A stretch of DNA of 64,000 nt from Parvimonas sp000223315 (GCA_050262155.1 CP189843.1:1240001-1304000); one strand, 5' to 3'; shown: positions 8,195 through 17,464, numbered from the stretch's first letter. Notes: a model not told the origin generated them from the letters alone. Made by a program: numbers and translations.

Positions 8195-8279
8195 TGGTGG
8201 AGGAGAGTGGATTCGAACCACTGAAAGCGCAGCTAACGGATTTACAGTCCGTCCCCTTTGGCCACTCGGGAACTCCTCC
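8195..8279 (-). tRNA. tRNA-Tyr (GTA)
   Basis: GGAGGAG/CTCCTCC acceptor, anticodon loop CTGTAAA, long variable arm typical of bacterial tRNA-Tyr, encoded CCA, 85 bases. Confidence 0.97.
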
Positions 8280-8301
8280 ATATAATCTACAAAAAGTAGA
8301 T

Positions 8302-8377
<76 letters not shown>

Positions 8378-8385
8378 ATAATTAT

Positions 8386-8462
8386 TGGCGACCTGGATGG
8401 GACTCGAACCCACGACCTCTAGCGTGACAGGCTAGCATTCTAACCAACTGAACTACCAGGCC
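8386..8462 (-). tRNA. tRNA-Asp (GTC)
   Basis: GGCCTGG/CCAGGTC acceptor with one G-T pair, anticodon loop CTGTCAC, encoded CCA, 77 bases. Confidence 0.97.
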
Positions 8463-8467
8463 ATATT

Positions 8468-8543
8468 TGGTGGGCACAATAGGGCTCGAACCTATGACCC
8501 CCTGCTTGTAAGGCAGATGCTCTCCCAACTGAGCTATGCGCCC
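8468..8543 (-). tRNA. tRNA-Val (TAC)
   Basis: GGGCGCA/TGTGCCC acceptor, anticodon loop CTTACAA, encoded CCA, 76 bases. Confidence 0.97.
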
Positions 8544-8572
8544 AAATATAACCAACACCAATTAAAATAAAG

Positions 8573-8647
8573 TGGTGACCCCACCGGGATTCGAACCCGG
8601 GTTACCGCCGTGAAAGGGCGATGTCTTAACCGCTTGACCATGGGGCC
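8573..8647 (-). tRNA. tRNA-Glu (TTC)
   Basis: GGCCCCA/TGGGGTC acceptor, anticodon loop CTTTCAC, encoded CCA, 75 bases. First gene of the 14-tRNA array, 35-40 bases after the inner promoter. Confidence 0.97.
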
Positions 8648-8686
8648 TCATCAATCAATTTATGTTTTAAAATTGACTGCCTAATA

Positions 8687-8715
8687 ATTATATACTATAA
8701 CTCATAATTTGTCAA
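8687..8715 (-). promoter_or_regulatory. tRNA array promoter P2 (inner)
   Basis: TTGACA (8715-8710), exactly 17 bases, TATAAT (8692-8687): a perfect sigma-A consensus about 33 bases before the predicted start of tRNA-Glu transcription processing. Confidence 0.85.
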
Positions 8716-8781
8716 TACTTTTTTAAAACTTTTAATTTAACTAATCTTTTAAAAATGTATCTCTCAAACAGTTACTCGAAT

Positions 8782-8810
8782 ATTATACACTTTATTTTTT
8801 TAGTTGTCAA
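8782..8810 (-). promoter_or_regulatory. tRNA array promoter P1 (outer)
   Basis: A second perfect TTGACA (8810-8805), 17 bases, TATAAT (8787-8782), right after the tsaD stop codon. Tandem strong promoters of this kind are typical of stable RNA operons. Confidence 0.85.
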
Positions 8811-8839
8811 CACTTTTTTAAAAAAATTTTTTCGGAAAA

Positions 8840-9850
8840 TTACAACTCCAAATTCGGTTCAACATTTAGTGTCAAATCACTTCTTACTCCGGATATATAC
8901 TCATAATATCCTGATGATGCAATCATAGCAGCATTATCTGTACAGAGTATTTTATCAGGAAAATATGATTTGAAATTATTGTTTTCACACATTTTTTCTG
9001 TTTCCCCTCTTAATGTATTATTCGCAGAAACCCCTCCTGACACAACAAGAGTTTTCAAATCTTTCTCTTTCATCAGTTTTTCAGTCTTATATATTAATAC
9101 ATCAAAAACTGCTCTTTGAAAACTGGCACATACATCTTCTTTTGATATTTCTTCATTTTTTTGCTTTTTACTGTTTAAATAATTTAATACAGCAGTTTTA
9201 AGTCCGCTAAAGCTAAAGTTATAGCTATTTTTATCAAGCATTACTCTTGGAAAATCTATAGCTTTTTCATTTCCAAGTTTTGCCAGTCTTTCAACTTCAG
9301 GTCCACCAGGATAATTCATCCCTAAACATCTTGCAACTTTATCATAAGCCTCTCCACAAGCATCATCAATTGTCTTTCCTATCACTTCCATATTATTATA
9401 ATCTTTTACATGTACTAAATAAGTATGTCCCCCAGAAATTAAAAGACAAATGAATGGTGGCTCCAGTTCTTTATGAGTTATATATGCTGCACAAATATGT
9501 CCTTTCATATGATTAACTCCAACCAATGGTTTTTTACAAGCATAGGAAAGTGCCTTCGCCTCTGAAATACCGACAAGTAAAGCACCAACAAGACCGGGCC
9601 CTTTAGTTACAGCAATTGCATCTATGTCATCCATTGAGATTTTTGCTTCATCTAATGCCTCTTTTACTATATTATTGATAACTTCCAAATGCATTCTACT
9701 TGCAACTTCAGGAACAACTCCGCCAAATTTTTTATGCATATCTATTTGAGAAGAAATTATATTAGAAATAATTTCTCTTCCATTTTTTACAATAGCAACA
9801 CTTGTTTCATCGCAACTGCTTTCTATCGCCATTATTTTTATATCTTCCAT
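8840..9850 (-). CDS. tsaD: tRNA threonylcarbamoyladenosine transferase TsaD
   Basis: A 336-residue ASKHA-fold protein that transfers the threonylcarbamoyl group onto A37 of ANN-decoding tRNAs, working with TsaB and TsaE. ESSCDET near the N-terminus and the metal site NHMKGH (about 110-115), plus SGGHT and a late DNAAM segment, are the diagnostic motifs. Length is normal. It overlaps rimI by one base and is last in tsaE-tsaB-rimI-tsaD, followed by the tRNA array whose Lys, Thr, Ser(GCT), Arg(TCT) and Met members are its likely substrates. Confidence 0.97.
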   Translation of the reverse strand: MEDIKIMAIESSCDETSVAIVKNGREIISNIISSQIDMHKKFGGVVPEVASRMHLEVINNIVKEALDEAKISMDDIDAIAVTKGPGLVGALLVGISEAKALSYACKKPLVGVNHMKGHICAAYITHKELEPPFICLLISGGHTYLVHVKDYNNMEVIGKTIDDACGEAYDKVARCLGMNYPGGPEVERLAKLGNEKAIDFPRVMLDKNSYNFSFSGLKTAVLNYLNSKKQKNEEISKEDVCASFQRAVFDVLIYKTEKLMKEKDLKTLVVSGGVSANNTLRGETEKMCENNNFKSYFPDKILCTDNAAMIASSGYYEYISGVRSDLTLNVEPNLEL

Positions 9851-10284
9851 TAAACTACCTCTTTTAACATCATAATACCATCTTCTTTAGGATTAGTATA
9901 ATAGTCAATAATCTCTCTAATATCTATAAATCCACATTTTTTATATAAACTTATTGCAGGAATATTGCTTTTTCTAACTTCTAAAAATATCTTCTTAACA
10001 TTATTTTTCTTTAATTCATCAAGTAAAAATTCAACAATTTTAAATGCTATCTGTTTTTTTCTAAACTCTTTAGAAACTACTATTTTATAAATTTCAGCTT
10101 CATCTAAAATTTGGTTAAATAAAACATATCCAACAATTATATTTTCTTTCTCTGCAACTACGACTCTTTGATTTTTTATATATTCCAAATAAAATTTTTC
10201 ATCAAAATTATTAGAAAAATTTTCCTCGTCTAAAGAAAGAATATCAAAGACATCTTTATTTTCTGCATATCTATATAAAATCAT
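9850..10284 (-). CDS. rimI: RimI-type ribosomal-protein N-acetyltransferase (GNAT)
   Basis: A 144-residue GNAT acetyltransferase. The acetyl-CoA site is visible as IVVSKEFRKKQIAFKIVEFL (about 68-87), followed by the family's IFLEVRKSNIPAISLYKKCGF segment. RimI acetylates the N-terminal alanine of ribosomal protein S18 in enteric bacteria; in Firmicutes the gene is regularly placed with tsaB and tsaD, as here, though its target is less certain. The usual R/QxxGxG/A loop is altered to RKKQIAF, where the first glycine is lost. Directly adjoins tsaB and overlaps tsaD by one base. Confidence 0.88.
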   Translation of the reverse strand: MILYRYAENKDVFDILSLDEENFSNNFDEKFYLEYIKNQRVVVAEKENIIVGYVLFNQILDEAEIYKIVVSKEFRKKQIAFKIVEFLLDELKKNNVKKIFLEVRKSNIPAISLYKKCGFIDIREIIDYYTNPKEDGIMMLKEVV

Positions 10285-10968
10285 CTACTTACCTTTATTT
10301 TCCAAATCTCTTTGAGCTTGTGAAAGTCTTACATATTCAGGACTTAAATTAAAACAGTCTGAAATATCTCCACTTTCAAATTTTTGTTTTCCAATAACAC
10401 AGGCATTTCTTGAAATACAACTGTTTAAACATGCAGGAGTAACCGCAAAATTTTTATTTTTAAAAATTCTTTCCTTATACAAATTAACACAATCTCCTAC
10501 AAAGACAAATTCACCTTTATCCGAAAATTCTTCCAAAAGCTCATCAATAGTTAAAATAGCAGGAGCAACAATATTTTTATTATTTATCCCCTCATAAACT
10601 CCATAGTAAACTCTTTCTCCCCTAGCATCAATTAAAGGAATTTTCTTTTTATCGGAAAACACCCCAAAAGAAAGAGCCTCTAATGTATTTACTGCAACTA
10701 TCGGTTTATTCAAAGCCATTGCCAAAGCCTTTACGACAGTAACCCCTATTCTTATTCCTGTAAAAGAGCCCGGCCCTGTAACTGCAACGAATAAATCTAT
10801 ATCTTCTATATCAATATTTAATTTTTTAAGCATTTCATCAACCATTACAAGTAAAATCTCATTATGGCTCATACTTTGATTAATACTAAAATCTCCAACA
10901 ATATTATTATCTTCCATTACTGCACAGGAGCTATGAGTTGTTGAAGTGTCTATCGCTAAAATTTTCAT
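10285..10968 (-). CDS. tsaB: TsaB, t6A synthesis scaffold protein
   Basis: A 227-residue inactive paralogue of TsaD. The N-terminus MKILAIDTSTTHSSCAVMED and the GPGSFTGIRIG segment (about 66-76) are characteristic. It dimerises with TsaD and recruits TsaE. Length fits the family. Its start overlaps the tsaE stop by four bases (ATGA-type coupling), and it runs straight into rimI. Confidence 0.95.
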   Translation of the reverse strand: MKILAIDTSTTHSSCAVMEDNNIVGDFSINQSMSHNEILLVMVDEMLKKLNIDIEDIDLFVAVTGPGSFTGIRIGVTVVKALAMALNKPIVAVNTLEALSFGVFSDKKKIPLIDARGERVYYGVYEGINNKNIVAPAILTIDELLEEFSDKGEFVFVGDCVNLYKERIFKNKNFAVTPACLNSCISRNACVIGKQKFESGDISDCFNLSPEYVRLSQAQRDLENKGK

Positions 10969-11417
10969 TCTAATTCCTCTATAATTTCCAATTCTCTTTT
11001 ATTATTTCCCTTAATTACAATCTTTCTTGAATTTTCAGAAATTTTTAAAATCTCAAGTTCAATTAAATTTTTAGGTAATAAATAACCTGCGTTTTCCGCC
11101 CATTCTATTACTGTAATCCCATCAGGATAAAAATAATTTTCATAATCTATTTGATAAAGTTCCTCCGGAGTATTAATTCTATATAAATCCATATGATTAA
11201 ATTCAAACTTTCCGGAATATAAATTAACTAAATTAAAAGTTGGTGAAGTAATATCTTCACCTATCCCCAAATTTTTTCCTAAAAATTTTGTAAAAGTTGT
11301 CTTTCCGGCACCAAGATCTCCAACCAGAGAAATCACATCGCCATTTTTTAATGTTTTTGAAAATCTTTTAGAAAAATTATCACATTCATCTAAAGAATTT
11401 AAAATAATCTCTAACAA
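10965..11417 (-). CDS. tsaE: TsaE, ATPase of t6A synthesis
   Basis: A 150-residue P-loop ATPase with Walker A GDLGAGKTT (33-41), the family's SPTFNLVNLY segment and HMDLYRI, needed to cycle the TsaBD complex. The start is a TTG with AGGAGG six bases upstream. First gene of the tsaE-tsaB-rimI-tsaD operon; a possible -10 TATAAT with extended TACGA lies in the repeat-bearing leader region but has no convincing -35. Confidence 0.94.
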   Translation of the reverse strand: MLEIILNSLDECDNFSKRFSKTLKNGDVISLVGDLGAGKTTFTKFLGKNLGIGEDITSPTFNLVNLYSGKFEFNHMDLYRINTPEELYQIDYENYFYPDGITVIEWAENAGYLLPKNLIELEILKISENSRKIVIKGNNKRELEIIEELE

Positions 11418-11670
11418 ATTTTCCCTCCTAAATTTAAAATATAAATTACATTTAATTATATCGTAATTCCTTTTTGATTATTTTTTTTTGGTAATTACGA
11501 TGAAATAATTACAGCTTTATCATAAGTCATAAATCCATAATTATTATATCTTAATCTATTTTTGATAATTAAATTTTGGTTATTATGATGAAATAATTAT
11601 AGCTTTATCATAAGGCATAAAGCTATAATTATTATATCACAAAAAATATTTTTATAACAGTAAAAATAGA
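11418..11670. repeat. Intergenic region with two 61-base direct repeats forming hairpins
   Basis: Copy A (11490-11550) and copy B (11578-11638) are 88 bases apart and agree at about 55 of 61 positions. Copy B contains a perfect 16-17 base stem, 11593-11608 with 11617-11632, around the loop CATAAGGC; copy A has the same stem with about three mismatches. A further inverted match ATCGTAATT..AATTACGAT surrounds the T run at 11460-11500. No ORF. It may be a small non-autonomous repeat family. Confidence 0.65.
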
Positions 11671-11698
11671 AAAAGGAGATTAATCCAATCTCCCTTTT
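11671..11698 (-). terminator. Terminator of the LRR protein gene
   Basis: GGGAGATT-GGATT-AATCTCC followed by a T run on the minus strand, ten bases after the stop codon. Confidence 0.8.
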
Positions 11699-11707
11699 CG
11701 TTATATA

Positions 11708-14700
11708 TTATTCTGAAAATTTAAGCTTTACATTTTTTAAAGTCCAAGTATATTCATCAAAAGTCATTTTTAAATTTATATCGAATGTTCTTCCTTTACA
11801 TTCAGCAATAAATTCATCAGAAAACTTTAAAGTTATCTTATTTGTTTCTACATCATAACTTGCTTCAATTCCATCATCACCTGCAGTAATTTCACTAAAT
11901 AGATTAATAGTTTCTTCCGATCCAAATGCTTGTGCCAATGAATTTCCAAGTTCTTTAATTCCCTTAAAAGGTGTATCAAAAGAAACTTCTTTACCATTTA
12001 CTTCCACAGTAGAACCAAAGTTGACTCCTTGCCCCGAAAATTGTATACTTCCAACACCTTCATTTAATGCTTTTTCCAATCTTTCGGCAATATAATCTCC
12101 TAGTCCTTCATAATTTTTAACTCTATTTCCTGAAATATCCAAATGTTCAATTTTATTCAAATCCTTAATAATTGAAACATCTTCTATTCTATTAGCTGAA
12201 ATGTCCAAGAATGTTAAATTTTTCAAATTTTTTAAAGCTGAAATATCAGTAATTCCCTTAGATATGTTTTTATGAAGTTCATCTCCTTCAACAGTTACAT
12301 TGTAATGTAAATCTAATCCTGTTAGATTTGTAAGATTAGAAAGAGGAGTTATATCTTCAATTAAATTGTTATATAATTTCAAGAAAGTAAGATTTGTTAA
12401 TTTTTCTAAAGGTTTTAAATCAACAATTCTATTTCTTTGAATTTCTAAATATTCCAATTTAGTTAAATTTTTAAGCGGAGAAATATCTGCAATCTCATTT
12501 TCATTTACTTTCAATTTCCTAAGATTTTTTGCATATTCCAAACCTTTAATGCTCTTCATTCCTCTTGTAACTGCAAATTTAAAATCTTTTGTTCCAGCTA
12601 AACTTTGAGGAACTCCAAGTATGGAATATTTTGCATTTTCACTAAAGTCGGCACTTCCATCTTCTTTTAAGAAAATTGATAATTCTGTTAAACTTTCCAT
12701 TTCTTCAACAGTAACCGCTTGATTATCCGCTCTATTTTTATCTAAATTCTTATTAATAACCTTTAAAAGTTTAGCATCTTCAATTTTAACAACTTTTTTG
12801 CTTGAATGAACAAGTTTTAAATTCAAATTTAATTCAGTAGGATTATTTGCATAGTCCATTTCATTTTCAAAAGCAAATTTAACTTTTAAGTCTAAACCGC
12901 CGTCTTTAGTTTTATTAAGTGCTTCATCTGTTAAATTAAATTTTAATTTTCCGTCTTCTAAAGTTACTGTAACTCCCTCAGTTTCTGAGCTAACATTGAC
13001 ATTTCCACCTTTAGCAATCTTGTCTAGTCCAATAAAAGGATTTTCAATTTCAAAAATTTTTTCACTAACAGCTACATCATCTAAATCTAAATTTTGATTA
13101 TGAATAACTTTTTCAAAAATACTGCTCTTATCGTTAATAGGTGAAAAATCTCTTACTTTATTTCCGTCAATTTTAACACTTGCAAGTTCATTTAAGTCTT
13201 TAAGAGCTGAAATATCTGAAACATTGTTATTTGATATTGTTAAATTTGAAAGTTTACTTAAAGATTTTAAAGCGTCTATATTTTCTACATTGTTCTTATT
13301 CAAATATAAATAAATTAAATCTTTTAAATTACTTACGACTTCAATATTTTCTACATTGTTTTTATTCAAATTCAAGCTTGTAAGTTTAGTAAGTTTTTCT
13401 AAGAAAGAAACATCTGAAATTTTATTATTTTCAAGATTCAAATCTTCAACTTTAGTAATATTTGTTAAATTAAAACTGTCAAGATTATTACCCTTTAAAC
13501 TCAATTTTGTCAATTTTGTTAAGCCGTCTATAACAGAAATATCTTTAATCTTATTATTTCCTAAATCTAAGTCTTCTAATAATTTTAAATTTTTCAAAGC
13601 ACTAATATTTTCAATATTATTGCTATCCGCTCTAAAATAAGTTAATTTTTCAAGTTCTTTAATGTAATTGATATTTGAAATTTTATTTGAATAAATATCT
13701 AGTAAATTAAGTTTCTTAAAGTTTTTAACAACGCTCATTTCAGATACTTTATTAACTGCAAAATCAAAATTTTCTAAATTAGTTAAATCTTTCAATGAGC
13801 TAATATCTGAAATATTATTATGTGAAATATACAAATATTTAAGTCTTGTCAAATCTTTTAGTGGAGAAACATCTGAAATTTCATTATGAGAAAGTCTTAA
13901 CAATTCAAGTTTTTTAAGATTTGAAAGTGGTGTTAAATCTTTAATAGCTCCTTTTGAATATCTTATTTCTTCGTTATCATCAGGAATTTCGCCGGAAGAA
14001 ATTGTAAGAGTCTTTAAATTTTTACAATATTCAAGTCCTTTAATACTGCTAACTTCAATAAGATTTTCTTCAGCCGCATCCATTCCTCTAATTCCTATTG
14101 ATTCAATTTTTTCCAAATCACTCTTATAGATTTCATTTGAATTTTTATCTTTTCTATATGACTTGTCTGTAAGTTTAAAATTATATTCATTCATTTCTGC
14201 TTCAAAGCTATCTTCACCATTATAGGAATGTAACTTATCTAAAATGAATTTTTTCAAGTTTGCATCCTCAATTTCAACAACTTTATCCTGTTCGTCATCT
14301 TCAACTTTAGAATTACCCTCATTCCACATTAAAACTCCAACATAGTCATAAATCTTTCCTTTTATTTCTATCTTTCCGGATAAATTGGCAGAATTTTTAT
14401 AAGTACCTTCTGCATTTGAGTTATAAGCCAAAACTGAAGACATCAAAATTCCTGTACCAACTGCAACAGATAAAAGTTTTTTTGCATTTCTCTTTTTAGA
14501 AACTAAAACACAAATAACTCCAACAATTCCCGCTACCGCAATTGTTACATTGATTTTGTAAACTCCTGCAATACCAGTTTTAGCCAGTTTTCCTTTTTTA
14601 ATGCCATCTTTAATAACTTCTACTACTTCAAATTGTATTTTTTCATTTTCTAAAACTTTCTTTTCTCCGGCTTTTATATTGCCAATCTCAAGTTCTTTTC

Positions 14701-14929
14701 CCTTAACGATTTTAAGACCCTTAATATCTTCTGTCTTTACTTTAACCCCAACCATATCTTTTGAAGTCTTATTTTCAACAGAAATCTTAAAAATTCCATC
14801 GCCATCTCCAATTAAATTAACTATAATTCCGTCTTTGTTGTAAATCACAGTTTCACTATCGGCAAAACTTACCTGTGAAAAAGAAAATCCGCAAAGTAGT
14901 GCTAAAGCTAATATGCTTTTATTTTTCAT
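11708..14929 (-). CDS. Large leucine-rich-repeat surface protein with internal LAKTG/two-helix anchor
   Basis: A 1073-residue exported protein. Residues 1-23 are a signal peptide ending in VSFA-DS. A small domain follows to about 112, then LAKTG (115-119), a hydrophobic helix (about 121-143), the basic patch KKRNAKK (145-151) and a second hydrophobic segment (about 152-168). The rest should be outside the cell: an internalin-like LRR array of 22-residue repeats (about 295-605, pattern LxxLxLxxNxIxDIxxLxxL), a beta-rich linker, a second shorter LRR array (about 810-960) and a C-terminal beta domain. No C-terminal sorting signal. Probably an adhesin held in the membrane by a helical hairpin. 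Start ATG behind GGAGG; own terminator, so monocistronic. Confidence 0.82.
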   Translation of the reverse strand: MKNKSILALALLCGFSFSQVSFADSETVIYNKDGIIVNLIGDGDGIFKISVENKTSKDMVGVKVKTEDIKGLKIVKGKELEIGNIKAGEKKVLENEKIQFEVVEVIKDGIKKGKLAKTGIAGVYKINVTIAVAGIVGVICVLVSKKRNAKKLLSVAVGTGILMSSVLAYNSNAEGTYKNSANLSGKIEIKGKIYDYVGVLMWNEGNSKVEDDEQDKVVEIEDANLKKFILDKLHSYNGEDSFEAEMNEYNFKLTDKSYRKDKNSNEIYKSDLEKIESIGIRGMDAAEENLIEVSSIKGLEYCKNLKTLTISSGEIPDDNEEIRYSKGAIKDLTPLSNLKKLELLRLSHNEISDVSPLKDLTRLKYLYISHNNISDISSLKDLTNLENFDFAVNKVSEMSVVKNFKKLNLLDIYSNKISNINYIKELEKLTYFRADSNNIENISALKNLKLLEDLDLGNNKIKDISVIDGLTKLTKLSLKGNNLDSFNLTNITKVEDLNLENNKISDVSFLEKLTKLTSLNLNKNNVENIEVVSNLKDLIYLYLNKNNVENIDALKSLSKLSNLTISNNNVSDISALKDLNELASVKIDGNKVRDFSPINDKSSIFEKVIHNQNLDLDDVAVSEKIFEIENPFIGLDKIAKGGNVNVSSETEGVTVTLEDGKLKFNLTDEALNKTKDGGLDLKVKFAFENEMDYANNPTELNLNLKLVHSSKKVVKIEDAKLLKVINKNLDKNRADNQAVTVEEMESLTELSIFLKEDGSADFSENAKYSILGVPQSLAGTKDFKFAVTRGMKSIKGLEYAKNLRKLKVNENEIADISPLKNLTKLEYLEIQRNRIVDLKPLEKLTNLTFLKLYNNLIEDITPLSNLTNLTGLDLHYNVTVEGDELHKNISKGITDISALKNLKNLTFLDISANRIEDVSIIKDLNKIEHLDISGNRVKNYEGLGDYIAERLEKALNEGVGSIQFSGQGVNFGSTVEVNGKEVSFDTPFKGIKELGNSLAQAFGSEETINLFSEITAGDDGIEASYDVETNKITLKFSDEFIAECKGRTFDINLKMTFDEYTWTLKNVKLKFSE

Positions 14930-15041
14930 AACTATCCTCCATTTGAAAATAAATATACAATATTATTTTATCATATAATGATTTTAAAGTATAATAGATA
15001 TATCTTATTCTAAACCACCTATGCATTAATATTTTCTATAC

Positions 15042-15073
15042 AAAAAAAAGAACTATGCATAACACATAGTTCT
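15042..15073 (-). terminator. Terminator of the yjjI-yjjW operon
   Basis: AGAACTATG-TGTTATG-CATAGTTCT followed by a T run on the minus strand. Confidence 0.8.
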
Positions 15074-15093
15074 AAAATATTTTATAATATTGA

Positions 15094-15939
15094 CTAAACG
15101 ATAATAACATCTTCAAATCCATTTTGAAGTGCTATTTGTTTTAATTCTTGCATTTCATCATCCGTTGGAGCAGAAAACATACTATATTCTTCTCTAACTC
15201 CATATTTTCTGTATTTTATAATTTTATATCGAATTTTATGTCCCATTTTTATGTATTTGGAAAGCATCTTTGTAATATTATCAATAGTAGTTCTATTGTC
15301 CATTCCGGCAATTGTTACAGTCCTTATCTCAAATAGTTTATTAATACTTGCAAGATAATCTGCGTTTTCTAAAACCACATCAACCTTACTTTTAGTTATA
15401 AAAAGATGTTCCTCATTATCAAAAGCCTTTATATCGAGCATAAAAGCATCTGAAACTTCTACAAAATCAGGAAGTCTCTTTAAAGGTATTCCACCATTTG
15501 TATCAACAAAACAAGTAAGACCAAGCTTTCTAACCTCTGTAAAAAGAGAAGTTAAAAAAGTATGTTGCAGAGTACATTCTCCTCCACTAACTGTAATTCC
15601 TCTAATAAACGGCATATTCTTTTTTATTCTTTCAACCGTTTCTTCAACTGTCCAATTGTATATCTTCGGACTTGAAAGATGTTTACAAACCCTTATACAT
15701 TCATCACAATTTATACAGGTCTTATCATTCCAAACTATTTTTCCATTAACATTTGTCAAACTATTTGTTGGGCAAGATGGAATACATTCCATACAATTTA
15801 TACAATGTCTTATAGTTTCGGGATTATGACAATAAAAACAGTTGAAATTACAACCCTGTAGGAAAATAGACGTCCTGTTTCCAGGTCCGTCTACCACCGA
15901 CATATCTATTATTTTATTTATAATTCCTTTATTTGACAT
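15094..15939 (-). CDS. yjjW: YjjW-type glycine radical enzyme activase (radical SAM)
   Basis: A 281-residue radical SAM enzyme. Cys30, Cys34 and Cys37 form the CxxxCxxC that binds the SAM cluster, and two ferredoxin-type clusters follow (Cys46/49/52/56 and Cys75/78/81/85), the layout of glycine radical activases other than PflA. It would generate the glycyl radical on the YjjI partner encoded immediately upstream; the genes overlap by a few bases. SGGECTLQ is the GGE motif for SAM binding. The assignment to the YjjW subgroup rests on pairing with YjjI. Confidence 0.9.
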   Translation of the reverse strand: MSNKGIINKIIDMSVVDGPGNRTSIFLQGCNFNCFYCHNPETIRHCINCMECIPSCPTNSLTNVNGKIVWNDKTCINCDECIRVCKHLSSPKIYNWTVEETVERIKKNMPFIRGITVSGGECTLQHTFLTSLFTEVRKLGLTCFVDTNGGIPLKRLPDFVEVSDAFMLDIKAFDNEEHLFITKSKVDVVLENADYLASINKLFEIRTVTIAGMDNRTTIDNITKMLSKYIKMGHKIRYKIIKYRKYGVREEYSMFSAPTDDEMQELKQIALQNGFEDVIIV

Positions 15940-17464
15940 CTCTAACCTTACGTTCTAATAAATGATATTTTTCAAAAGCCTCTCTTGCATATTGAACAGT
16001 ATCATAGCTGATACTTTCTCCATCAATAAATTTTTGCATATCAGATTTCTTTACTAAATATCCTGTTACACGAATCAAATCGCCATTTTCTCCATAACAT
16101 GAAATATATCTCATATTTAATCTAAATGCAGCCTTAAAAATATCTAAAACAGCAGCAGGATTCTTTTCAGCAGTTTCATCAAATGGAAAATGGTCGCCAA
16201 TTCCTGATGGAAAATACTTATGGAATAAAGCTGAATGTTTAATATGGTCATACATAGGAATTTCCTTACCTATTCTGATTCTAACTCCTGCACTATCTTC
16301 CATATCATCTTGTGCCCCAACTTGTGAATGAAGCATAAATCTATGGTTCCAGAAAGTTGAATACTTACTTTCAAATGAATTAACTCTATTTTCTACAAAA
16401 TCCATTACTTCTAGCCCCAAATTGTTGGCATAATCGTCTTTTCCATAAACTAAATCTTTACTTTCAAACTCTAAAAGTTTTTGAACACATTCATGAAGTC
16501 CTACAACTCCGAAAAGTCCAACAAATCTATCTAACTCGATAAAACCTTCTTTAACTAAGAAGTTTTCCTCAAAGAAAGGAGTTTCCTCAACTAAAAATCT
16601 GATTTTTCCTTCCATAAAATTGCACATTAAATCTATTGCTTCAGGTAAAACTCTATCAAAGAAATCTTGTTTTGAACTTGAACTTCTAGCAAGAGAGCCA
16701 AGTCTTAATCTACTTAAAGTAAATGCTCCGCCTGAAATTGGAAGTCCATTATAGCAACTTGCTATCGCATAATCTCCATTAAAATCTTTTCTATAGTATT
16801 TATCATTAGCAAAAGCAGGATTTGCAGTTAAAAGAGATGCATAAACTGCCTTTTCTCCAAAATCATCCGGTGTAATATCTTCATTATAAAGAATTGTCAT
16901 ATTTGGAGTAACATTATTTAAAGTTGGAAGTAATTCTAAAATAATTTCTCCTGCAACAGTCTTTTCGGGTCCAATATTTGCATGGCAAAAACTGTCATTA
17001 ATTGTTCTATCTAAAGAAACTAAAAACCACTTAATCAACTTTTTAGCTTCCTCTCTATCTGTAATAAATGGATTTAAAAGCTTATCAATTTTCCCAATAT
17101 AAACAGGATATCTTGTTATAGAAGGAACATGATGATAAAAAATTAATAAACTATTAATAGCATCAAGTAAAGTTTCAGCCTTTTCAAGACGTAAAAACTT
17201 ACAGCCCTCATCTAAAAGTTTTTGATAATTAGGGCAAATGTATCTCGGTGCATAAGGCGCATGACCTTCCCACAAATCGCAGAAACCTCCATTTTCAGAA
17301 ATTTCAAAAATTCTCTCATTAACTGAACTTACAGGAAAATCATTCAAATTCTCTGCAAGCTTTGCAAGTTGAGAAGTCTTTTGCTCATAAGTTAAATCCT
17401 TAGCCTTAATAATATTCATTGATAATTCTCTAGCTTCGTCCAATGTTTTTATTTTAGAAATCAT
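15929..17464 (-). CDS. yjjI: YjjI-family glycine radical enzyme
   Basis: A 511-residue glycine radical protein. Near the C-terminus RVTGYL carries the radical-bearing glycine (about residue 468) and ASCYNGLPISGG mid-protein holds a candidate thiyl cysteine. It is shorter than pyruvate formate-lyase (about 750) and fits the YjjI/DUF3029 group, whose substrate is not established. The ATG at 17464 is chosen because TTGGAGG, which contains an alternative in-frame TTG, is the ribosome binding site. Oxygen-sensitive chemistry of this kind implies anaerobic growth. Operon with yjjW. Confidence 0.9.
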   Translation of the reverse strand: MISKIKTLDEARELSMNIIKAKDLTYEQKTSQLAKLAENLNDFPVSSVNERIFEISENGGFCDLWEGHAPYAPRYICPNYQKLLDEGCKFLRLEKAETLLDAINSLLIFYHHVPSITRYPVYIGKIDKLLNPFITDREEAKKLIKWFLVSLDRTINDSFCHANIGPEKTVAGEIILELLPTLNNVTPNMTILYNEDITPDDFGEKAVYASLLTANPAFANDKYYRKDFNGDYAIASCYNGLPISGGAFTLSRLRLGSLARSSSSKQDFFDRVLPEAIDLMCNFMEGKIRFLVEETPFFEENFLVKEGFIELDRFVGLFGVVGLHECVQKLLEFESKDLVYGKDDYANNLGLEVMDFVENRVNSFESKYSTFWNHRFMLHSQVGAQDDMEDSAGVRIRIGKEIPMYDHIKHSALFHKYFPSGIGDHFPFDETAEKNPAAVLDIFKAAFRLNMRYISCYGENGDLIRVTGYLVKKSDMQKFIDGESISYDTVQYAREAFEKYHLLERKVRDVK

